DNA from: an uncultured Flavobacteriaceae bacterium | GTDB taxonomy: Bacteria > Bacteroidota > Bacteroidia > Flavobacteriales > Flavobacteriaceae | Direction of reading: 5' to 3' | NCBI GenBank assembly: GCA_947500585.1 | Contig: CANMSN010000009.1 | Location: forward strand, 62,001-126,000 | Length of the DNA stretch: 64,000 nt | In this document: piece after piece, positions 8,411 through 17,712 of the stretch | How the letters are laid out: each line of letters starts with the position of its first letter | Position numbering within the stretch: position 1 is the first letter of the stretch | Notes under the pieces: model-generated | What the model saw: only the letters and a program-made list of their open reading frames with translations | What the model was told of the DNA's origin: nothing | Databases searched by the model: none | Translations under genes and position numbers: made by a program

Positions 8411-9640
8411 ATGAAAAAGTTTATATTTTTATTTACAGCTTTAATCCTTGCAGGATTTACTGTTAATGCAGACACTAATAACGCTAATACAAATGCAACA
8501 TCAACATTTTATAATGGTTATGGTAACTCTTTTATATTTGTTGAAGGTGGTATAGAATTTTCGGTGTTTAGAGACGGACAATTCGATTTTAATCTTTTAA
8601 ACAATCCACGTTTAAACGTATCTATTGGAAATCGTAATGCTAACATCAGTTTTAATTCTGGTTTCGATTATAACGCCTATGTTCAGTATGATGAATTTGG
8701 AGCTATTATTCAAATTGAAAACACGCCTATTTATTATGACTATTATGGTCGTGTAAACCAAGTAGGTAATATCAATATATTTTACAACAACTTAGGTTTT
8801 GTATCACGTGTTGGTGGGTTATATGTTCACTACGATAGGTTTAACCGTTTTAACAGATTCACTGGTTTTATAAATGTATTTAACAGAAACTATGTTTACA
8901 GACCATGGCACAACTTTTACGCAGTGCCTCCAAGAAATTTCTGCGTAGTGTATAACAGACCTTACAGACAGTTTTATAACCCTATACGTTATGTATATAA
9001 TAGACCTTTTTACAACAACAACAGACCTGTAAGTGCAATTTTTAACAGAAATGGAAATAACATTGTTAGAAATAGAAATTACGCAACTGTAAATAGAAGC
9101 TCTAGAAATGTAACACAAGTTAATAGAAATGCGAATGTTAGAAGAAGTGTTGCACAAAACAATAATGTGAACAGAGGAAATAACAACGCTAATGTGAATA
9201 GAGCGTCTAGATCGAACAATAACACGGTTAATAGAACAACTACAACTAAACGTAATAACAATGTTAATGTTAACAGAAGTTCTAATAATAATGTAGTAAA
9301 TAGAACGGTTACCAGACGTGAAGTTACAACAACTAAAACACCTTCAAGAGGTAATACACAGGTTGTAAATACTCAAAGAACGACGCAAACCGTTAACAGA
9401 ACAGCAAGACCTAGTAATAACAATACGAGTACAAGAACGGTAACACGTAGCAAAAATAATACGGTTACTCAAAAACCAAAAAGCACAAATACTCGTACAT
9501 ATACTAGAAACGATAATAATACTAGAAATACGAAGCAGATAGCATCAAGATCTACATCAAGCAGTAAATCTAAAGCTACACAAAGCAGAAGTAGTTCTAA
9601 TAACAATACAAGATCGACAAGTACCAGAAGACGATCATAA
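8411..9640 (+). CDS. Secreted Asn/Arg-rich low-complexity protein
   Basis: 409 aa with a signal peptide (MKKFIFLFTALILAGFTVNA). Residues about 30-170 form a beta-rich part with Tyr/Asn/Gly repeats of the type YYDYYGRVNQVGNINIFY and GLYVHYDRFNRFNRFTG. From about residue 205 to the end the chain is disordered and made almost only of Asn, Arg, Ser, Thr and Lys (for example NRTTTTKRNNNVNVNRSS), hence strongly basic. Such exported basic tails could bind nucleic acids, anionic polysaccharide or the cell surface. No enzyme motif is visible. A sigma-54-like promoter precedes it. Several long frames on the opposite strand here are composition artefacts. Confidence 0.82.
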   Translation: MKKFIFLFTALILAGFTVNADTNNANTNATSTFYNGYGNSFIFVEGGIEFSVFRDGQFDFNLLNNPRLNVSIGNRNANISFNSGFDYNAYVQYDEFGAIIQIENTPIYYDYYGRVNQVGNINIFYNNLGFVSRVGGLYVHYDRFNRFNRFTGFINVFNRNYVYRPWHNFYAVPPRNFCVVYNRPYRQFYNPIRYVYNRPFYNNNRPVSAIFNRNGNNIVRNRNYATVNRSSRNVTQVNRNANVRRSVAQNNNVNRGNNNANVNRASRSNNNTVNRTTTTKRNNNVNVNRSSNNNVVNRTVTRREVTTTKTPSRGNTQVVNTQRTTQTVNRTARPSNNNTSTRTVTRSKNNTVTQKPKSTNTRTYTRNDNNTRNTKQIASRSTSSSKSKATQSRSSSNNNTRSTSTRRRS

Positions 9641-9717
9641 AAATTTTGGTTGGTTAGTTTGGAAAGCCCTACGAGTAGTTTGCCTCAAAGCAACATCGTG
9701 GGGTTTTCTGTTTTTGG

Positions 9718-11175
9718 TTATTTGCGCTTTGTAAGTTTATTTATTAGTACCGAAATATCTTCCGAAAAATTGAATCTGTAAACAAAAAACAAGTAAACCA
9801 AACTTAATATTAAGCTTTTTAAACCAATATTAACAATTGGATGAAAGGAAAACTCCCAGAAATAAAATACTAGAACACCTAGCAGAATAAAGCATCCTAT
9901 TTTAAAAGTATTTATGGTAAAAGGTAATATTTTAAATTTCTTATAAACGAAAAATAATTTTATAGAGTTATATATAAAAATAGCAATAAATGTGGCTAAA
10001 GCGGCACCGTTAATGCCATATAATGGAATGAATACAATATTTAAAACAACCATTAAAATGACCAAAAAAACACCTAAAACCAATACCATTCTATAATAAT
10101 CACTATTAAATAAAATGGCATTATTACTGCCTAAAAGCGCATCATAAAGTTTAGCTATGCTTATTAATAAAACCACATAAAGTCCAACACCGTATTCTTC
10201 AGGAATGAGCTTATATAACTCATTAATATTTAGGATAATTAGTAAAAAAATAAATCCGCTAACAATAAATAAGTTCAGAGAGCTTTTTTTGTATAAATCA
10301 TTTAAAGACTCATAATCTTTATCATTTAAATATTTTGCCGATAACGGCATTAATATTTGGTGCATAGCGCGTTGTGGAACGGCAATAACTGCTGTAATAT
10401 AAATAGCAACACCATAATACGCTACTTCCTTTATTGGAATAAAATATCCTAACATCACTTTATCAATATCTAAAAGTATTGTGGCAATAGAACCAGCAAT
10501 AATTATTAAAAACGAATACTTTAAGATACTCGTTAAGTTATTCACCTTATGAAAGGTAATAACAGGGAGTTTAATGCTAAAGGCGTAAATATTCATGATT
10601 AACATCCTTAAAACATAAATGATGACTAATCCCCACATAAATTGCTCTAAATCAACCACATTAAAGTGTAATAATAACAATAAAACCATTGCGCCTACTC
10701 TATGAAATACCTCTTTCATGAAGTTGCCAAAAACAGTGAGCATTTGCACTTTTGCCCAAGCAAAAAACACTTCAAAATAAGCTAAGGAAATACCTATAAT
10801 TAAAGTATGCCATAAATATTTTTTTATAATAGTATTTTTTTCAGAAAGTAAGTTGCCAATAACATCATAACCAAAATAAGTTATTATAACCATGGGAATT
10901 ATAACAAGAATAGGCAAAAACAACACTAATGTTAAAAAACTATTAACCGAAGTTCTTGTTTTAAAAGTCGAGTAAAATTTAACTAAAGTATTTTGTACAC
11001 CAAACGCCATTAAAGGCATAATTACAAAAGCTAAAGACAGCATATAACCTACCATCCCGTAATAATCATCGCTTAAAAATCGTGTATAGAGGAATAAGGT
11101 GTTAATAGCCCCAATTGCAAAACCAGCGTAGGTAGTTATTACATTTTTAAAAGATTGTGAAGCAACAATTCCCAT
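9718..11175 (-). CDS. Polysaccharide flippase (Wzx / MATE-like)
   Basis: 485 aa, almost entirely hydrophobic with about 12-14 predicted transmembrane helices, starting FKNVITTYAGFAIGAINTLF and containing the pattern of oligosaccharide flippases of the MOP superfamily (FLSDDYYGMVGYMLSLAFV, and GINGAALATFIAIFIYNS in the C-terminal half). It would translocate lipid-linked glycan across the inner membrane. The start overlaps the stop of the upstream glycosyltransferase gene by one base, so translation is coupled. Together with YfhO this is an envelope-glycan operon. The exact substrate cannot be inferred. Confidence 0.88.
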   Translation of the reverse strand: MGIVASQSFKNVITTYAGFAIGAINTLFLYTRFLSDDYYGMVGYMLSLAFVIMPLMAFGVQNTLVKFYSTFKTRTSVNSFLTLVLFLPILVIIPMVIITYFGYDVIGNLLSEKNTIIKKYLWHTLIIGISLAYFEVFFAWAKVQMLTVFGNFMKEVFHRVGAMVLLLLLHFNVVDLEQFMWGLVIIYVLRMLIMNIYAFSIKLPVITFHKVNNLTSILKYSFLIIIAGSIATILLDIDKVMLGYFIPIKEVAYYGVAIYITAVIAVPQRAMHQILMPLSAKYLNDKDYESLNDLYKKSSLNLFIVSGFIFLLIILNINELYKLIPEEYGVGLYVVLLISIAKLYDALLGSNNAILFNSDYYRMVLVLGVFLVILMVVLNIVFIPLYGINGAALATFIAIFIYNSIKLFFVYKKFKILPFTINTFKIGCFILLGVLVFYFWEFSFHPIVNIGLKSLILSLVYLFFVYRFNFSEDISVLINKLTKRK

Positions 11176-12455
11176 TATATAAGTTTAGACAATGTTTCCG
11201 TGAGGGATTTTCTATGATATTTTTGCAACCCAATAGCCTGAGCTTGCAATGTTTTATTTTGAAAAGCCTCATAATGCGTTAAGATAATCGATTTTAATGA
11301 TTTATAATCATCGTAATAAAAGTAGTCTCCAGTGTTAGTTTCTTTTATGATTTTTTCAACATCCGATCCTTTTGGGCCTAAAGCTACTATCGGTCTATTT
11401 GAAACCATATATTCAAATAGTTTACCAGGAATAATGCACTTTGTGTCTTCTGAATCTATCTCTATAAGTAATAACAACTGTGATTTTTTTTGAAACTTAA
11501 TAGATTCATTATGTGAAACATAACCCACTTTATTTACATAATTACTTATTTTATAATGTTCAATAGATTTTAAAACATGTTCGCTAACTGCACCTACAAA
11601 ATTCAACTGAAAATTTTGAGCAAAGGCATTGTTTTCTGTAACTAATTCAGACAAAACTTGCCATAATATTTTAGGGTTTCGTTTTGATAATAATGATCCA
11701 ATATGAGATAATGTGAATTTTGAATCGAGAGGTGTCATATCAACAGATTCGTTATCAAAACCATTTGTTATAACTTCAATCGGTTTATTGGTAATGTCTT
11801 GAAATTCTTTTTTTGTGACAGAACTGGTAACTATAATTTGATCTGCAGTATTTAAAACCTGTTTTTCTAATGCTTTATGCTTTTCCTTTGAAGTTTTGGT
11901 AAGCTTTAATTGTTTATGATACCCAATAGTTGTCCATGGGTCTCTAAAATCTGCCAACCACTTCATTCCTAGTTGCGCTTTTAACTGTAAACCAATTAGA
12001 TGCAAACTATGCGGTGGCCCTGTAGTAATAATGGTTTGAATTTTTTCTTTAGAAATATATTCTGAAAGATACCTAACAGATGGTTTTATCCAGTTTTTCC
12101 TAGCATCAGGAATAAAATAATTGCCACGAACATAAAGCATTGCTCTTTCAATAAGACTTTGCTTTTTCTTTTCTGGAATAATACCTTTACTAATTGTTTT
12201 TGAAGATTTATTTGAAAAAAAACCTGCCCATCTGTAAGGCTCATTAATTGGATGGTTTATGGTTGTTACATTTTTAGAAACCTCAGAAACTAAGCTTTCA
12301 TCAATAATGGGATAGTTTGGGTTTTTAGGAATATAAACAATAGGTTCAATATCAAAATCTGGTAAATACTTCACAAATTTTAACCATCGTTGTACTCCAG
12401 GACCTCCAGCGGGTGGCCAATAATAAGTAATTATGAGTACTTTTTTTTTATCCAT
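11175..12455 (-). CDS. Glycosyltransferase, GT4-like
   Basis: About 426 aa. I choose the ATG at 12453-12455 (MDKKKVLIITYYWPPAGGPG); the frame extends to 12473, but that extension is read from a palindromic repeat. The N-terminal Rossmann part has the GT-B motif ITYYWPPAGGPGVQRW, the linker region contains ITTGPPHSLHLIGLQLK, and the C-terminal nucleotide-sugar part contains GSLLSKRNPKILWQVL and IPGKLFEYMVSNRPIVALGP with the conserved Glu before the YMV turn. It lies between YfhO and the flippase in one operon and probably adds a sugar in cell-surface glycan assembly. Confidence 0.88.
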   Translation of the reverse strand: MDKKKVLIITYYWPPAGGPGVQRWLKFVKYLPDFDIEPIVYIPKNPNYPIIDESLVSEVSKNVTTINHPINEPYRWAGFFSNKSSKTISKGIIPEKKKQSLIERAMLYVRGNYFIPDARKNWIKPSVRYLSEYISKEKIQTIITTGPPHSLHLIGLQLKAQLGMKWLADFRDPWTTIGYHKQLKLTKTSKEKHKALEKQVLNTADQIIVTSSVTKKEFQDITNKPIEVITNGFDNESVDMTPLDSKFTLSHIGSLLSKRNPKILWQVLSELVTENNAFAQNFQLNFVGAVSEHVLKSIEHYKISNYVNKVGYVSHNESIKFQKKSQLLLLIEIDSEDTKCIIPGKLFEYMVSNRPIVALGPKGSDVEKIIKETNTGDYFYYDDYKSLKSIILTHYEAFQNKTLQAQAIGLQKYHRKSLTETLSKLI

Positions 12456-12459
12456 TTTT

Positions 12460-12534
12460 GTCATTCCCTTCAAAAAGAGAATCCATTATTAATTTAGTTT
12501 CAATTTTAAAGATTTCCTTCTTTAAGGAAATGAC
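12460..12534. repeat. Pair of inverted palindromic repeats (REP-like)
   Basis: Two hairpins face each other. 12460-12484 begins GTCATTCC and ends GAATCC, with a 7-bp stem containing one mismatch. 12511-12534 is GATTTCCTT-CTTT-AAGGAAATGAC. The outer ends of the pair are GTCATT and AATGAC, so the unit as a whole is an inverted repeat with a 26-bp AT-rich centre. It sits between the YfhO stop (three bases away) and the glycosyltransferase start, inside the operon. Six more copies of this family with clear stems lie between 44 and 59 kb. Confidence 0.75.
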
Positions 12535-12537
12535 AAA

Positions 12538-14955
12538 CTATTTCTTTTTAAACTCGTAGAACAAACCGCCTAATAATAGTAATCCTAACAATATTGAACT
12601 TGCTAAGGCTATTTTACTTCCTGTTTTAACAACATCTGGATCAAATTTAAATTCTATGATATGATTTCCAGCAGGAATGGGCATACCGCGTAAAGTATAA
12701 TTCACTCGCATATGCTGCGTTTTTTCACCGTTTATAAAGGTTTTCCAACCGTTTCCATAATAAACCTCTGAAAACACGGCAAAACCTTCGTTTGAGTTAC
12801 TTGATTTATATTTTAGGTAATTTGGTTGATGTTCAACTATTTCAATAGAAGCTAAAGAATCTATTTGATAACTTCTTCTCCTCTCTTTTTTAAGAAGATC
12901 TTTAGTTCTAGAAAAAATAGCAATTCGCTTATTATCTAAACTATCTAATTGTTTAATTTCTTCATTAGCATTATCCACTGGGATTAGTTTTTCAACAAAC
13001 CAAGCAGCGCCATTAGCCTCTTCATTAGTGTAAGGAAAAACAGTACCATCTTCACCTTGCGCAATAATATATTTTGTATTAAACATATTAAGCACATTAA
13101 TATTATTCTTTGAAATATAGAAATCGAAAACCTCACGGTAACGCTTTAACTCCGCAGCGTTATAACCATTTAAAGAATTATGGAAATAAGAAGGTTTTGA
13201 AGGTCCTGAAACCAAATCGAAAACCCTGTAATACGATTTGTCTTTTAAAATTTCATTATCTGCTGCATTTGCCTCAAAAGGTCTGTTTACTTTTATAGCC
13301 GACACAAAATCATCATTATTCACGTAGCGTTTATTTACGCCAACTAAATCGAACAATAATAAACCTCCAAAAGCTACAATAACAAGTGTTTCTTTTAACT
13401 TCTCTTTTAAGTAAGCAAATATTAATCCTGCCGAGAGCAATACTAAAATTAAACTTCTGATGGTATCTTGGGTGAAAATCGTTTTTCTATCCTGTTTTAA
13501 GGCATCTACAAAGTCTTGACCATAATTCTGACGGTAAAAGCCATCATTCACACCAACAAAATCAAAAGATGATTTAAAAACTAAGAACAACACTGCTAAA
13601 CCACCTGTAATTCCCGCTGCATATTTTAAAGCTTTGAGCTTATCGTCTTTTTGTTCAAAATCGTTAAATAATCTAACTAATCCGAAAATACCTAAAACAG
13701 GAATGCACAATTCTAAAAGCACTTGAATTGAGGTTACTGCTCTAAATTTGTTATATAATGGCACATAATCTATAAAGAAATTCGTTAAAAACCCTAAATT
13801 CTTACCGTATGATAATAATAATGACAAAATCGTTCCGCCAACAAGCCACCATTTTAATCGTCCTTTTACCAAAAAGAGCGCAAACACAAATAAAAACAAA
13901 ATAACTGCACCCACATAAGCTGGAGCTTCTACAATAGGTTGCTTACCCCAATACATGGGTGTGCGTTCAGATTCCTGAGCCGCTTGAGTTGTTGTTGCCC
14001 CTAATTTTCTGAAAGCATCATAGGTTGCTGAATCTTTACCAACATCTTCATAAGTACCACCACCCATAAAACGTGGGATAAAAAGATTAAACGTTTCTAA
14101 AAACCCATAACTAAACTGGGTTATATAGTCTTTATCTAACCCTGAAGTTGCTTCTTTTGGAGACCCATCAGCATTTATAGTTAATTCTGTTTTACCACGG
14201 GTACTTTCCTTTACATATTCTTGTGTAGCCATAACGCCTGTTGCGTTTAACGCAATTGCCAAAGCTATAGCACCAACTAAAATACCAATTGACTTAAAAT
14301 AGTGCGGTAACACTTTTTTCTTGTAAGCATCAATTAAATATGCAATTCCTAATACAATTACCAATAGCATTAAATAGTAAGTCATTTGAAAATGATTGGC
14401 GACTATTTCTAATCCCATGGCAACAGCTGTTAATAAAAACCCTACGATGTATTTTCTTTGAAACGTGAGCAATATGCCGCTTAAAACCAATGACATATAA
14501 GCAATAGCATGTGCCTTACTATTATGCCCTACACCAAGTATGATTATTAAATATGTAGAGAACCCAAACGCCATGGCGCCAAGAGCTGCGAGCTTAAAAT
14601 CGACTTTTAAAACTAGTAAAAGGATATAAAAACTCAATAAATACAAGAATAAATAATCTGCTGGCCTTGGCAAAAAGCGTAATGCTAAGTCTAACTTTTT
14701 AATATAATTATGAGGATATTTTGCACCCAATTGGTAGGTTGGCATACCCGCAAAAGCGCCATTTGTCCAATAGGTTTCTTCACCAGTTTTTGCCTTAAAA
14801 TCTTTTTGCTGCTTACTCATGCCAATATATTGCATGATATCACTCTGAAAAATTTGCTTCCCTTTTAAAACAGGACTAAAATAAGCTAATGATAATACTA
14901 CAAACCCTAGAAGCACTAGGATGTGTGGAAGCATTTTTTTTATTGAAAATTGCAT
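12538..14955 (-). CDS. YfhO-family membrane protein (GT-C-like)
   Basis: 805 aa with about 11-13 hydrophobic helices and a large soluble C-terminal part. Family hallmarks include the N-terminal YFSPVLKGKQIFQSDIMQY, with an acidic residue in the first loop as in GT-C glycosyltransferases. Near the end it has EVYYGNGWKTFINGEK and LRGMPIPAGNHIIEFKFDP, followed by a last membrane helix. YfhO of Gram-positive bacteria is implicated in glycosylating teichoic polymers; the role in Bacteroidota is not established. It heads the operon with the glycosyltransferase and flippase and plausibly supplies lipid-linked sugar to the envelope glycan. Confidence 0.87.
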   Translation of the reverse strand: MQFSIKKMLPHILVLLGFVVLSLAYFSPVLKGKQIFQSDIMQYIGMSKQQKDFKAKTGEETYWTNGAFAGMPTYQLGAKYPHNYIKKLDLALRFLPRPADYLFLYLLSFYILLLVLKVDFKLAALGAMAFGFSTYLIIILGVGHNSKAHAIAYMSLVLSGILLTFQRKYIVGFLLTAVAMGLEIVANHFQMTYYLMLLVIVLGIAYLIDAYKKKVLPHYFKSIGILVGAIALAIALNATGVMATQEYVKESTRGKTELTINADGSPKEATSGLDKDYITQFSYGFLETFNLFIPRFMGGGTYEDVGKDSATYDAFRKLGATTTQAAQESERTPMYWGKQPIVEAPAYVGAVILFLFVFALFLVKGRLKWWLVGGTILSLLLSYGKNLGFLTNFFIDYVPLYNKFRAVTSIQVLLELCIPVLGIFGLVRLFNDFEQKDDKLKALKYAAGITGGLAVLFLVFKSSFDFVGVNDGFYRQNYGQDFVDALKQDRKTIFTQDTIRSLILVLLSAGLIFAYLKEKLKETLVIVAFGGLLLFDLVGVNKRYVNNDDFVSAIKVNRPFEANAADNEILKDKSYYRVFDLVSGPSKPSYFHNSLNGYNAAELKRYREVFDFYISKNNINVLNMFNTKYIIAQGEDGTVFPYTNEEANGAAWFVEKLIPVDNANEEIKQLDSLDNKRIAIFSRTKDLLKKERRRSYQIDSLASIEIVEHQPNYLKYKSSNSNEGFAVFSEVYYGNGWKTFINGEKTQHMRVNYTLRGMPIPAGNHIIEFKFDPDVVKTGSKIALASSILLGLLLLGGLFYEFKKK

Positions 14956-15044
14956 GGAAGTATTTTAAAAACAATAAATGTGAAAATATGAATATTTTTT
15001 AATAATTACATGAATAGAAATTATAAATTAACAAACCATGTTAC

Positions 15045-15308
15045 TTATTCTATTTCTTCATAATCCACATAATCGCCAACATCTTTGTTTGATGTTTTGG
15101 TTTTCGGAATTTTATCAATAGTGATCTCACCTTCTTTTTTTATAGGTTCTTGTTGGTTTTGTTTCTGAAACTGACCAAATTGACCTCCAAAACGCTCTCC
15201 TGCTTTTTTTGAAGCATATTTAACTAAAAAAGGCGCAAATATTCTTGAAAGCACCTTAAAAATATAATAGACTAATACAATTATAAATATGGTTCTTAAT
15301 AAACCCAT
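15045..15308 (-). CDS. DUF4834 small membrane protein
   Basis: 87 aa. An N-terminal membrane helix (LLRTIFIIVLVYYIFKVLSRI) is followed by a basic amphipathic part (FLVKYASKKAGERFGGQFGQ) and an acidic tail ending DYVDYEEIE. This layout is that of DUF4834, a short Bacteroidota family of unknown function commonly found beside YfhO-type genes. It is transcribed in the same direction as YfhO, 89 bp upstream of it. Confidence 0.8.
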   Translation of the reverse strand: MGLLRTIFIIVLVYYIFKVLSRIFAPFLVKYASKKAGERFGGQFGQFQKQNQQEPIKKEGEITIDKIPKTKTSNKDVGDYVDYEEIE

Positions 15309-15476
15309 TACTAAAACTCGTGTTTAAAATTCAAAACAAAAATACAAATCTGTACGTTTAAAAAACATTGAAAAATGATAAAAAAAATATAAAATATCTA
15401 TATTTGAGAACCATTTAATTAAAACTTAATAAATTAAATGGTTACAAAACCTTAGATATCATCTAAAACTCTAATT

Positions 15477-16514
15477 ATGAGCCCTATTAAATCTACTTTA
15501 ATCTTAATTTTAGCCTTAATAAGTACAAATGTTTACAGTCAATATACCGATGTTATAAATTCTAATAGACCTGGTGTTTCTAGAAGTGCATTTTCTGTAG
15601 GCACTAAAGTTGCTCAATTTGAAGTTGGCCCATACATACTAAAAGAAGAAAGAACACCGGCAACATCATATAAAATCTCTGGTTTTGGTGTAGATTTTGC
15701 TGCTCGTTATGGCTTATTATTTGAAGAATTAGAATTAAATATTGAAGGTAATTATCAAAATGATAAAGAAACATCTCCCCCTGTTTTATCTCCTGATGGT
15801 AAGCGTTCAAATTTTAAGAGTATAACATTTGGAGCCAAATACTTGGTTTATGATCCTTATAAAAAATCAGAAGAAGATCAACCAGACTTATATAGCTGGA
15901 AAGCTAACCATAGCTTTAAATGGAAATCCTTAATCCCCGCAGTTGCAGTATATGCAGGCGCAAATTTTGACACCAAAGACAATCCTTACACAGCGGTGGG
16001 AATAGAAGGGTTTAGTCCTAAAATTATGGTAGCAACTCAAAATAATTTTCCAGGTGGCTGGGTGTTTGTTATGAATTTTATTAAAGATAGAATTGGTACA
16101 AATCAATCTGATTTTTCATATATATTAACATTAACGCACTCTTTCAACCCTCAATGGGTTATTTTTGGAGAAACTCAAGGTATTAAAAGTGATTTTTATG
16201 CCGATAATTTATTTAGATTTGGAGGTGCTTATTTATGGAGTAGAGATTTTCAATTAGATACAGGCTTAACCTTTAATACAAAAGATACGCCATCCGTTTT
16301 TAGTGTAAATTTCGGCATGTCATACCGATTAGATTTTCATAAAGATAAAATAATAGAAAAAGACATCGATAATGGCACATCTGTTGAAGATGAAGGCGAA
16401 AGGCGTGCTAACAGAAAAGGCAAAAACAGAAAGAAGAAAAAAGATGATGATTCTGATGAAGATAAACCTAAGAAAAAACAAAAACGAGAAGAGATAGATT
16501 TTGGTAGTAACTAA
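15477..16514 (+). CDS. Outer-membrane beta-barrel protein (transporter-like)
   Basis: 345 aa with a signal peptide cleaved after NVYSQ. The mature protein starts with TDVINSNRPGVSRSAFSVG and continues with alternating amphipathic strands ending in aromatic residues, as in the MetA-pathway/phenol-degradation type of putative outer-membrane transporters (annotated only as transporter in Bacteroidota). The barrel seems to end at YRLDF near residue 285. A strongly charged tail (EDEGERRANRKGKNRKKKKD and an acidic run) follows and is probably disordered. It is followed after 24 bp by the acetyltransferase-like gene. Substrate unknown. Confidence 0.78.
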   Translation: MSPIKSTLILILALISTNVYSQYTDVINSNRPGVSRSAFSVGTKVAQFEVGPYILKEERTPATSYKISGFGVDFAARYGLLFEELELNIEGNYQNDKETSPPVLSPDGKRSNFKSITFGAKYLVYDPYKKSEEDQPDLYSWKANHSFKWKSLIPAVAVYAGANFDTKDNPYTAVGIEGFSPKIMVATQNNFPGGWVFVMNFIKDRIGTNQSDFSYILTLTHSFNPQWVIFGETQGIKSDFYADNLFRFGGAYLWSRDFQLDTGLTFNTKDTPSVFSVNFGMSYRLDFHKDKIIEKDIDNGTSVEDEGERRANRKGKNRKKKKDDDSDEDKPKKKQKREEIDFGSN

Positions 16515-16538
16515 AAAATCAAGATTTATAGTTTGAAT

Positions 16539-17660
16539 ATGATTACACTAAAAGAAGTAAAAACTAAAAAAGAATTAAAGGCATTTGTAAAGTTTCCTTT
16601 TAGCCTCTATAAAGATTCAGATTATTGGGTACCGCCTATTATAAGTCAAGAAATTAAAACTTTTGACACGAAAGAGAACCCTGTTTTTAAAGATGCAGAA
16701 GCTAGGTTGTTTTTGGCTTTTAGAGAAAACAAAATCGTTGGTCGTATTGCAGCAATAACAAATTGGTTAGAAATTAAAAACCAAAACCTAAAGAAAATGA
16801 GGTTTGGGTGGTTCGATTTTATAGATGACTTTGAGGTTTCTAAAACATTATTAAATAAGGTTATTGAAATTGGGAAAGAGAAAAACCTAGACTATGTAGA
16901 AGGTCCTGTAGGGTTTTCTAATTTAGACAAGGTTGGTGTTATGACTGAAGGTTTTGAAAGTACTGGACTTATGGTGACTTGGTACAACTATCCTTATTAT
17001 GTAAAACATTATGAAGCTGCCGATTTTAAAATTGAAAAATCATACTCTGAAAGTAAATTTCCTTTTAAAAATGTAAAACCAGAATTTTTCTATAAAGCTC
17101 AAGAATTAATAAAAAGGCGTTATCAGCTTACTGCATTAAAGTTTACTAAAACGAGTGAAGTCATGCCCTATGTAGACAAAATGTTCGATTTATTTAATGA
17201 AAGTTATGCATCATTATCTTCCTTCGTGGCTATTAACGATATCCAGAAAGCATATTTTAAAAAGAAATTTATAAGCTTTATAAACCCAGAGTATATAAAA
17301 TTTGTTGTTGATAAAGAGGATAACCTTGTTGGTTTTGCTATTGTAATGCCTGCGTTTGCCAAAGCATTACAAAAAGCGAAAGGCAAATTGTTACCTTTTG
17401 GGTTTCGACATATTTTAAGCGCAAAAAAGAACAGTAAAGACGTTATTTTTTATTTAATAGGCATTCATCCCGACTATCAAAATAAAGGTGTGCACGCTGT
17501 TATTTTTAATGAATACTACAATACGTTTACTGAAAAAGGTATTCAAACGTGCTATAGAACGCCTGAACTTGAAGACAATATTGCTATTCATAAAATATGG
17601 AAGCATTTTGATCCTGTAGTTTATAAACGACGAAAAACATTTAGAAAAGATATCGTATAA
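16539..17660 (+). CDS. GNAT-like N-acyltransferase
   Basis: About 373 aa. The frame opens with a TTG at 16533, but the ATG at 16539 (MITLKEVKTKKELKAFVKFP) is the likely start. The first 140 residues contain FKDAEARLFLAFRENKIVGRIA, the usual GNAT beta-strand pair. The C-terminal half contains YLIGIHPDYQNKGVHAVIF, which fits the acyl-CoA-binding loop (Q-x-K-G) of the fold, suggesting a tandem or double-GNAT architecture. The substrate is unknown. It ends directly at a strong bidirectional terminator shared with the convergent aminotransferase-family gene. Confidence 0.7.
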   Translation: MITLKEVKTKKELKAFVKFPFSLYKDSDYWVPPIISQEIKTFDTKENPVFKDAEARLFLAFRENKIVGRIAAITNWLEIKNQNLKKMRFGWFDFIDDFEVSKTLLNKVIEIGKEKNLDYVEGPVGFSNLDKVGVMTEGFESTGLMVTWYNYPYYVKHYEAADFKIEKSYSESKFPFKNVKPEFFYKAQELIKRRYQLTALKFTKTSEVMPYVDKMFDLFNESYASLSSFVAINDIQKAYFKKKFISFINPEYIKFVVDKEDNLVGFAIVMPAFAKALQKAKGKLLPFGFRHILSAKKNSKDVIFYLIGIHPDYQNKGVHAVIFNEYYNTFTEKGIQTCYRTPELEDNIAIHKIWKHFDPVVYKRRKTFRKDIV

Positions 17661-17693
17661 AAAAATCCGATTCATTAATGAATCGGATTTTTT
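17661..17693. terminator. Bidirectional Rho-independent terminator
   Basis: AAAAATCCGATTCATT is followed at once by its reverse complement ending in a T run; the A and T flanks make it functional for both the plus-strand gene ending at 17660 and the minus-strand gene ending at 17713. Confidence 0.85.
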
Positions 17694-17712
17694 ATTTCAA
17701 ATATTATTTTAT

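Noticed and set aside
8819-9261. Long minus-strand frames opposite the Asn/Arg-rich gene
   Set aside because: They arise from the biased codon composition (AAC/AGA repeats) of the plus-strand gene and have no plausible protein features.
11175-14955. Possible complete capsule or O-antigen locus
   Set aside because: Only three genes (flippase, one glycosyltransferase, YfhO) are present; no polymerase, chain-length regulator or sugar-nucleotide genes follow.
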